In this document: piece by piece, positions 59,898 through 64,000 of the stretch | Layout: each line of letters opens with the position of its first letter | Numbering within the stretch: position 1 is the first letter of the stretch | Virus record (IMG/VR): IMGVR_UViG_3300028388_003135 | Location: 1 to 64,000 of that record | Source: a virus | Length of the DNA: 64,000 bases | Direction: 5' to 3' (one strand) | The notes under the pieces: model-generated | What the model saw: the letters and a program-made list of their open reading frames with translations, nothing else | Database searches by the model: none | Told to the model about the DNA's origin: nothing | Position numbers and translations under genes: made by a program

Positions 59898-60200
59898 ATG
59901 GCTATTGGCAAAAAGCATCTTGACCAGTTGAGACACGCAGTTGGTTTCTACGCGGACAAGCCGGGATTCCGAAACGCATTTCACACGGACAAGGACGACG
60001 CGATTTGGAATGAGCTGAAGGAACTGGGGTTTGCAGCCGGTGGAATCGAGCGGTTGGGCTCCTGCTATTTCTGGGTCACGGAGCAAGGTGAGGAATTGAT
60101 CGGACTTGGCGAGCAGAAGCGATACAAAGAAGGCATTGACCGCCAGCATGAGCGAAGCATTGAGGACATCTGCGAGACGCACGACATTGTGTTTGATTAG
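59898..60200 (+). CDS. Hypothetical accessory protein (100 aa)
   Basis: ATG 59898 with GGAGTTTGTT upstream is chosen over an earlier frame start. The 100-residue helical protein (DKPGFRNAFHTDKDDA, LKELGFAAGGIERLGSCYFW) looks like a small winged-helix. It ends just before the attC-like inverted repeat, as an integron cassette gene would. Confidence 0.55.
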   Translation: MAIGKKHLDQLRHAVGFYADKPGFRNAFHTDKDDAIWNELKELGFAAGGIERLGSCYFWVTEQGEELIGLGEQKRYKEGIDRQHERSIEDICETHDIVFD

Positions 60201-60203
60201 TCC

Positions 60204-60292
60204 GCAGAACGTCGAGCATAACCGGGCCGGGAGTAAATGCGGCCACTAAAAACCAGCGTGAATCCGGCTCCGGTTCATGCGTTTTGTTATCT
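60204..60292. other. attC-like imperfect inverted repeat
   Basis: GCAT-AACCGG-G-CCGG (60217-60231) pairs with CCGG-CT-CCGGTT-C-ATGC (60264-60280), an interrupted stem with unpaired bases, flanked by AAC (60208-60210) and GTT (60286-60288). The layout and the words recall integron attC sites and resemble planctomycete cassette boundaries I remember, but the GTTRRRY core is imperfect (GTTATCT). If real, the 59898 or 60302 gene entered as a cassette. Confidence 0.35.
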
Positions 60293-60301
60293 GGATTTTC
60301 G

Positions 60302-60610
60302 ATGGACCCAATAAACCTGCAAACACCGGAAGAAATGTTGGAGCGATGGAGCGGTGTGCAATGCGAGTGTGACCCCAGCGTTGGGCATCTGTGCGAGTGC
60401 TGCCACGACACCCAAGTGCTGCGGGACTTGATCAAAGAACGTGATCGTCTTCGGGACGGTATCGATTTCTGGTCGTATTGTATGTCGCAAGGGATGCGGG
60501 ACACGTGCCCAGAGCGGGTGGAAGAGTTGGCCGATTTCCTGATGAGTTGCAAGGTGGCACCGTATTACATTCGGAACAAACATTGTGAGACGGTCGCTAC
60601 TGACAGATAA
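60302..60610 (+). CDS. Hypothetical cysteine-containing protein (102 aa)
   Basis: ATG 60302 lies 14 bases after the GTT of the attC-like repeat, as in cassette genes. The product has CECDPSVGHLCECCHD, a cysteine cluster that may bind metal, and a helical end (WSYCMSQGMRDTCPERVEEL). No family is known. Confidence 0.55.
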   Translation: MDPINLQTPEEMLERWSGVQCECDPSVGHLCECCHDTQVLRDLIKERDRLRDGIDFWSYCMSQGMRDTCPERVEELADFLMSCKVAPYYIRNKHCETVATDR

Positions 60611-60797
60611 CGCTTGAGATCATCGAGCACGAAAGGACTACCGTTTGCTGGATAGCGACTGAACGATGGATAAGTTGAAACGGCCCGATAATTGATGATA
60701 TTTGCTACCAGCAAGCAAGGATTGAGTTTTATTGCCCGAAGTGCGGTAGAAAGTATGGAACATTCCTACGCCGAATCATGGGACGCCATGACGAGGC

Positions 60798-60889
60798 TAG
60801 TCGGTCGTCTACTGGATAGGACGCCTGTCGGTGGCGGGCTTGCAATCCGTCAAGACAGGAGAAGCGGGGTTCGATTCCCCGCCCGGCGA
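60798..60889 (+). tRNA. tRNA-like element 2, enlarged anticodon arm
   Basis: A Glu-like D arm (TCGTCTACTGGATAGGAC), a perfect T arm (CGGGG-TTCGATT-CCCCG, 60865-60881) and a 5-base variable loop AGAAG are canonical. The anticodon stem CCTGT (60824-60828)/ACAGG (60855-60859) encloses 26 bases instead of 7. Inside is a further hairpin GGCGGG-CTTGCAA-TCCGTC (60833-60851) whose loop looks like an anticodon loop (T33, TGC). The acceptor TAGTCGG pairs imperfectly with the 3' end. It is probably not a normal decoding tRNA. Confidence 0.5.
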
Positions 60890-60910
60890 TTTAGCCAGAT
60901 AACTTCGGAT

Positions 60911-60931
60911 TATGTTGCGCGGCGCAACGTA
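60911..60931 (+). other. Hairpin before palindrome copy 56
   Basis: TATGTTGC (60911-60918) pairs with GCAACGTA (60924-60931) around GCGGC, an 8-bp stem with one T.G pair. It lies 4 bases before the palindrome at 60936. Confidence 0.5.
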
Positions 60932-61004
60932 TGCTCAAACGTTTGGATTGCTGGGCCGAAAGTCTGCTTGACTAGCGAATAGCATGAGCGTATGTTGCTA
61001 AATA

Positions 61005-61516
61005 GCTGATCAAAGGTCCTGGCGGACAACCTGATTGGCGGACTGACTGACCGAAAGGCAAGTAGAGAACTTTCCTGCGAGGCAACCAACCTTCTGCAGC
61101 TTCATGCTTTCGAGCATGTCTCACTATTTGCTTAGTGTCAGTCCGCGAAGTCCGCCAACCGGTTGTCTCGCAGGGTAGTTCTCATTCTTTCCCAACCTCG
61201 ATCAGCTCGAACATGATCGGGGCGTCTATGTCAGCCCTCGGGCTGCGGTCTAATGGCATAGTGGAGCAGCATGGCGGCGCTGCGTAGGAAAACGGTAGTC
61301 GCGTCCGGCAGGCCAAGAGCTAGCGGACATCTTCATTCCATCTCGTTGAGAACCCCGAGTGCTTGGAGCGTGCGAGGGCCCTTCGTTGGGTGACTGGACA
61401 GCACGTTAAAAACGCGGAGCTTGCTGGGTCATGCTGCGCTCGCGTTGTGGGCCGCTCGGGTCCTTATAGGGTTATGTAGCGTCCAGCTTCACTAAAACGT
61501 TTGGACGCTGATCAAA
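61005..61516 (+). ncRNA. Large structured noncoding RNA candidate with pseudoknot
   Basis: No credible coding frame covers this span. GGCGGAC (61021-61027)/GTCCGCC (61150-61156) and GCGGACTGAC (61038-61047)/GTCAGTCCGC (61137-61146) form helix A. A 23-base helix with one mismatch joins 61065-61087 to 61161-61183 (helix B). The order A-B-A'-B' is a pseudoknot. CC-GAAA-GG lies at 61051-61058, CATGCT-TTCG-AGCATG at 61103-61118, a 9-bp hairpin at 61196-61222, CAGCC/GGCTG at 61232-61245, AACGC-g-GAGC/GCTCGCGTT at about 61410-61445, and AGCGTCCA/TGGACGCT at 61478-61509. Size and tRNA-like neighbours recall GOLLD/ROOL RNAs. Strand + is assumed from the neighbouring genes. Confidence 0.7.
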
Positions 61517-61555
61517 TAACAACAACCGCGAAGCGACGATAAGAGGGCATGAAAC

Positions 61556-61771
61556 ATGCGGGACCGATTTCATTATGACGCGAACGGACGACTGCGAGGA
61601 CGCTCCTCTGATCGCGGACCGGGCGGCGGTTGTGGAATAGTCATAGCGATAGCTGGCTTGATGTTAGTGTTCACTACCGGAGGGCGGAACGCCGTAGAGG
61701 CATTCGGGTTTCTCATGCTCGTTCTGATAGCTGTGGTAGCACTAGCGATATCTATGAGGTTGATTAAATGA
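61556..61771 (+). CDS. Small two-helix membrane protein (71 aa)
   Basis: ATG 61556 follows GAGGGCATGAAAC. A basic Arg/Gly N-terminus precedes two hydrophobic segments (about 26-42 and 48-66). The stop overlaps the next start. The gap 61517-61555 holds nothing I can identify. Confidence 0.6.
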   Translation: MRDRFHYDANGRLRGRSSDRGPGGGCGIVIAIAGLMLVFTTGGRNAVEAFGFLMLVLIAVVALAISMRLIK

Positions 61772-62529
61772 GGATCGCAAGCGTGAGCAGCAAGCAAGGA
61801 TTTAGGCCGTTCGCTAAAACAGAACCAACGCTAGGCATCGTCCTGCTAGGGAACTGGTCGGTTTTGGTAGCTCGTAAAAATCGAAGCAATCAGCGGAACC
61901 ATCTTGCCGACATGCCGACCCAAGCTTCTGCGAGTAACGGTAGGCACTGGTTGTCCTGCAGTAATTCGTTCGGGAGATCTACCGCCTTCATGCGACCAGC
62001 AGCTATCAACTGCACATCATGTATCAATCAGGCGCAGCAGCTAACAATGCGTTGGCTCGCTAACGAGATGGGGTGTGAGCGACCAGAACACTGCAACAGG
62101 GAGCTGGTAGCAGTAGCCATAGATCAGCTACTCGACAGCGAAGCATATCCTGAACAGCTCAAGACGTTGATCATAGCGAACGCGCTGATAGCGCTTGAAA
62201 ACCCGCCGAAGGCGCGGTCGGACTACTTGCGAATACCATCAGCAGAGCTGCTACTGAGCCTTTCGGTGAAACCAAACGTTTGGGATGGCGTTCCTTCTTT
62301 CCCGTCTCTCAGCGAGTCCGGTTTGCCAAAAGGTACGAGGAAGTCTGGCCGGATCAGGCTGTCAATCTACTTGGACCTTGTCATGCGAGGCCTAGTCACA
62401 GTAGAGCCAGGCAAGCCAATATTCTTAACCAACAAAGGCGTCGACGTGCTTCGCCATGACGACACGATAAGGCTGGTGGAAACACAAAGACAAAGGAGAA
62501 CCGATGCAAACCATAGTCCTGTCCGTTAA
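61768..62529 (+). CDS. Hypothetical protein (253 aa)
   Basis: The ATG overlaps the previous stop by 4 bases. The first 90 residues are Ser/Arg-rich with a C-x2-C pair (NCTSCINQ), and the rest is helical with possible winged-helix patterns (RSDYLRIPSAELLLSL, LVMRGLVTVEPGKP). It could be a DNA-binding protein. A palindrome copy reads N-V-W. Confidence 0.6.
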   Translation: MRIASVSSKQGFRPFAKTEPTLGIVLLGNWSVLVARKNRSNQRNHLADMPTQASASNGRHWLSCSNSFGRSTAFMRPAAINCTSCINQAQQLTMRWLANEMGCERPEHCNRELVAVAIDQLLDSEAYPEQLKTLIIANALIALENPPKARSDYLRIPSAELLLSLSVKPNVWDGVPSFPSLSESGLPKGTRKSGRIRLSIYLDLVMRGLVTVEPGKPIFLTNKGVDVLRHDDTIRLVETQRQRRTDANHSPVR

Positions 62530-62824
62530 GACTAAAACCGGCTGGCGATACATAGCTGCGGAAGTCCGGAGCAACATCAACCGCTATGACACTGTGCAAT
62601 TGCCCCACCCTTGGAAGGCGGGCGTCGACATAGCGACAGTCGTTCAGAGGGCCGTACACCTGAGCAAAGAGGCTGACAAGCAAGCAGACGTGTTGCACAT
62701 GAGCATAACGGAACCGCCCTTGGTGTTTGATGGTACGCCAACAGAACTGCAAGAGGCCTTATCAGACAGATGGGGAAGCGACATCGCACTACTGGAGATC
62801 CAAAATGAACACACCGACGAATAA
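62504..62824 (+). CDS. Hypothetical protein (106 aa)
   Basis: ATG 62504 follows AAAGGAGAACCG and overlaps the previous gene by 26 bases. An alpha/beta protein without a known motif. Its end overlaps the next start by 20 bases. Confidence 0.6.
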   Translation: MQTIVLSVKTKTGWRYIAAEVRSNINRYDTVQLPHPWKAGVDIATVVQRAVHLSKEADKQADVLHMSITEPPLVFDGTPTELQEALSDRWGSDIALLEIQNEHTDE

Positions 62825-63233
62825 GACCATGAGCATGATGCCAAAAGCAAAGCTGACGAACGGATTAGTCGTAGCGAACTTCAGCAGCGGTCATCCGTTT
62901 ACGTTCGAAGATGGAACGGTTTTGCCTGCATGTCAGGACGACCGAGTGCAAGCGTTGGTGATCGTCCACCAAGAAACGCATTCGCAGAAGCGCATCGTAG
63001 ACCAGACAGAATACGAAATGAGGAACATAACCGCTGAGCTCACCGAGTTGGGGATGGCGATGGTCCAAACCACAGTGTTGGACGAATGCAACGTGATTAT
63101 CGCGCCTCGGCAAGTCGTAGAAGCGATTCATGCTGCCGGGCTTCTGAAAAAGCACGATCGCTTCGCGTCAATCAAAATGACGAAGCGCGGCGGTCCTGCA
63201 CGAATCGACGTATTTTGCCAACCTATGGAGTAA
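62805..63233 (+). CDS. Hypothetical protein (142 aa)
   Basis: ATG 62805 is chosen for GGAGATCCAAA upstream; an earlier ATG at 62727 lacks one. The product is alpha/beta (LVVANFSSGHPFTFEDG) with a basic end. No domain recognised. Confidence 0.6.
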   Translation: MNTPTNKTMSMMPKAKLTNGLVVANFSSGHPFTFEDGTVLPACQDDRVQALVIVHQETHSQKRIVDQTEYEMRNITAELTELGMAMVQTTVLDECNVIIAPRQVVEAIHAAGLLKKHDRFASIKMTKRGGPARIDVFCQPME

Positions 63234-63237
63234 AGCA

Positions 63238-63657
63238 ATGGAGCGTAAACCGAAAGGCGAACAATTCAAGCGCAAGTTGACGTTCATGTATCGCGACGAG
63301 AACGGGTACGTTTGGTACGACCACGAAGCAGATATGCGTCGGCGATGGGCAGGAGTAATTCAGCGGCGCGCGGAACCCGGTCAGATCTATGAGTTCGAAT
63401 GTGAGCAGGGTCACGAAGCGGATGGCCTTGTGGTAGTTAAGAATAGCGGACTTTTCTCGGGGCAATGCGATACAGATGATGTTGCACAATGGGCAATAAC
63501 ACACAAAGCCAACGCATTGCAACGAGCAGCAAAGGCTGATGATGCTTGGAAAGAAAGGCTAGAGCCGCTGAGGAGGGCATACCGATCCGCACAATCGGCG
63601 CAGAAGAAAGCAGCGATCATAGCTACCGCGATAAAGTACATCACAGCTCATAAGTGA
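63238..63657 (+). CDS. Hypothetical protein (139 aa)
   Basis: ATG 63238 lies 4 bases after the previous stop with TGGAGTAAAGCA upstream. N-terminal strands (LTFMYRDENGYVWYDHEAD), then a charged helical C-terminus. No family is known. Confidence 0.6.
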   Translation: MERKPKGEQFKRKLTFMYRDENGYVWYDHEADMRRRWAGVIQRRAEPGQIYEFECEQGHEADGLVVVKNSGLFSGQCDTDDVAQWAITHKANALQRAAKADDAWKERLEPLRRAYRSAQSAQKKAAIIATAIKYITAHK

Positions 63658-63665
63658 GAAGTCAC

Positions 63666-64000
63666 ATGAAGTCGACATGGTTTGGAGATCGCAAACGATA
63701 TGAGTTTGCTTCGGAGATTTTCGCGGCGTGGAAAGGTGTCGACTATTGGACCGCAGTCAGTCACTGGATCGAGGTCGTATGGTGTAGTTTCCGACAAGCA
63801 GCATGGCGAATGGGCTTTATGAGCCACATCGAAACTGAGAGGCAGTATATGCGGCTGATTGGCCAGCTGCACGACGCGAAGCGATATCAAGCCGCCCTGC
63901 ATATCCTGACCGAAGCACTGGCAGACGATCCTTACGACTTTATTGGCATGGTCCTACAAGAGCTCGATCAAACCAACAAGCTTGCAGGGCAGTTCTTCAC
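63666..64000 (+). CDS. Hypothetical protein, 3' end outside window
   Basis: A frame opens at ATG 63666 with AAGTGAGAAGTCAC upstream and stays open to the window edge (111 full codons seen). The product is helical with WFGDRKRYEF and a repeat-like HILTEALADDPYDF. No domain can be assigned from the visible part. Confidence 0.5.
   Translation, partial: MKSTWFGDRKRYEFASEIFAAWKGVDYWTAVSHWIEVVWCSFRQAAWRMGFMSHIETERQYMRLIGQLHDAKRYQAALHILTEALADDPYDFIGMVLQELDQTNKLAGQFF

Larger units (their letters stand above)
316..62282. repeat. Dispersed palindrome CAAACGTTTG, 57 exact copies
   Basis: A perfect 10-bp palindrome, usually extended to CCAAACGTTTGG, recurs through the whole window. First bases of the exact copies: 316, 1136, 2747, 3766, 4774, 6165, 7639, 8746, 9807, 11144, 13151, 13595, 14227, 14895, 16556, 17263, 18156, 19284, 20530, 20658, 21494, 22534, 24087, 25371, 26003, 26876, 28494, 30114, 30536, 31410, 32104, 32436, 33322, 34095, 35541, 37396, 38000, 39262, 40854, 41682, 42637, 43862, 44930, 46247, 47583, 48824, 50098, 50942, 53467, 54335, 55618, 56860, 57894, 58979, 59430, 60936, 62273. 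One-base variants occur, for example near 6322, 8222 and 61494. About 24 copies are intergenic. Genic copies are read as KRL, QTF or NVW, so all three frames are used. Inferred role: a binding site for a homodimeric phage or host protein, or a modification signature. Confidence 0.95.

Noticed and set aside
60692-60982. 96-codon frame overlapping tRNA-like element 2 as a gene
   Set aside because: It has no ribosome site, an unusual composition, and runs through the T arm and a palindrome copy. The RNA interpretation explains the sequence better.
61005-61516. Firm assignment to GOLLD or ROOL
   Set aside because: The size and setting fit, but I cannot align it to either consensus by eye. It is reported only as a structured RNA candidate.
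316-62282. CRISPR array made of the CAAACGTTTG repeats
   Set aside because: The repeat is only 10-12 bases, perfectly palindromic, spaced about 1.1 kb apart and inside genes. There are no uniform spacers and no cas genes.
7639-62282. Conserved protein motif (QTFG, KRLG, PNVW) as the cause of the repeat
   Set aside because: The three peptides are the three frames of the same DNA word, they occur in unrelated proteins, and two dozen copies are noncoding.

Overview
The window looks like a contiguous stretch of a tailed double-stranded DNA phage. About 100 protein genes are packed head to tail, all but one on the + strand, many with 1-4 base or longer start/stop overlaps. Terminase, portal, prohead protease, major capsid, tail tube, frameshifted tail chaperone and tape-measure genes are recognisable in that order. 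No sheath gene is seen, so a siphovirus-like virion is the best guess. No integrase is seen. The host is not shown directly. A GYF_2+TM2 membrane protein, an attC-like element of a kind I associate with planctomycetes, and the unusual envelope-type genes make a planctomycete plausible (inference only).

Layout. 1-14.5 kb is an early/replication region: a circularly permuted AAA+ ATPase with DUF1257 (Ycf35-like) and DUF2997 partners, a small sigma-like protein, a Gp157-like protein, a DUF3268 zinc-finger protein, an ERF annealing protein, two ParB-like proteins (the second opens the next block), an SF2 helicase, an HNH nuclease, a CsrA homologue and a DUF1064 protein. 14.5-18.7 kb is a 7-deazaguanine DNA-modification cassette: ParB-like, DpdA-type transglycosylase, two QueD-like proteins, a YhhQ/VUT transporter, QueE and FolE. 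QueC is absent, which points to a 7-carboxy- or 7-H-deazaguanine base rather than a preQ0-derived one. 18.7-21.2 kb holds small nucleotide-metabolism and membrane genes. 21.2-35.3 kb is packaging and head, including a 1065-residue portal fused to an ADP-ribosyltransferase-like domain, and the only minus-strand gene (an HTH protein). 35.4-53.5 kb is connector, adhesin (LamG-like and beta-helix) and tail genes, with a classic A-AAA-AAC -1 frameshift in the tail chaperone. 53.5-58.2 kb is a block of membrane and coiled-coil proteins around a papain-like peptidase, probably the lysis/envelope module. 58.1-61.5 kb carries two aberrant tRNA-like elements, small accessory genes, an attC-like inverted repeat and a roughly 500-nt highly structured noncoding region. 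61.6-64 kb starts another accessory gene run.

The most striking signal is a 10-bp perfect palindrome, CAAACGTTTG (often CCAAACGTTTGG). I count 57 exact copies; chance predicts far fewer than one. About 24 copies lie between genes and 33 within genes, where it is read in all three frames, so it is a DNA-level signal. Spacing is more even than random, about one per 1.1 kb. The second standout is the 61.0-61.5 kb noncoding element. Two long helices there interleave (A-B-A'-B') as a pseudoknot, with GAAA- and TTCG-capped hairpins, between two 10-bp direct repeats and next to tRNA-like elements. That setting recalls the large ornate phage RNAs (GOLLD, ROOL), but I cannot show membership of either.
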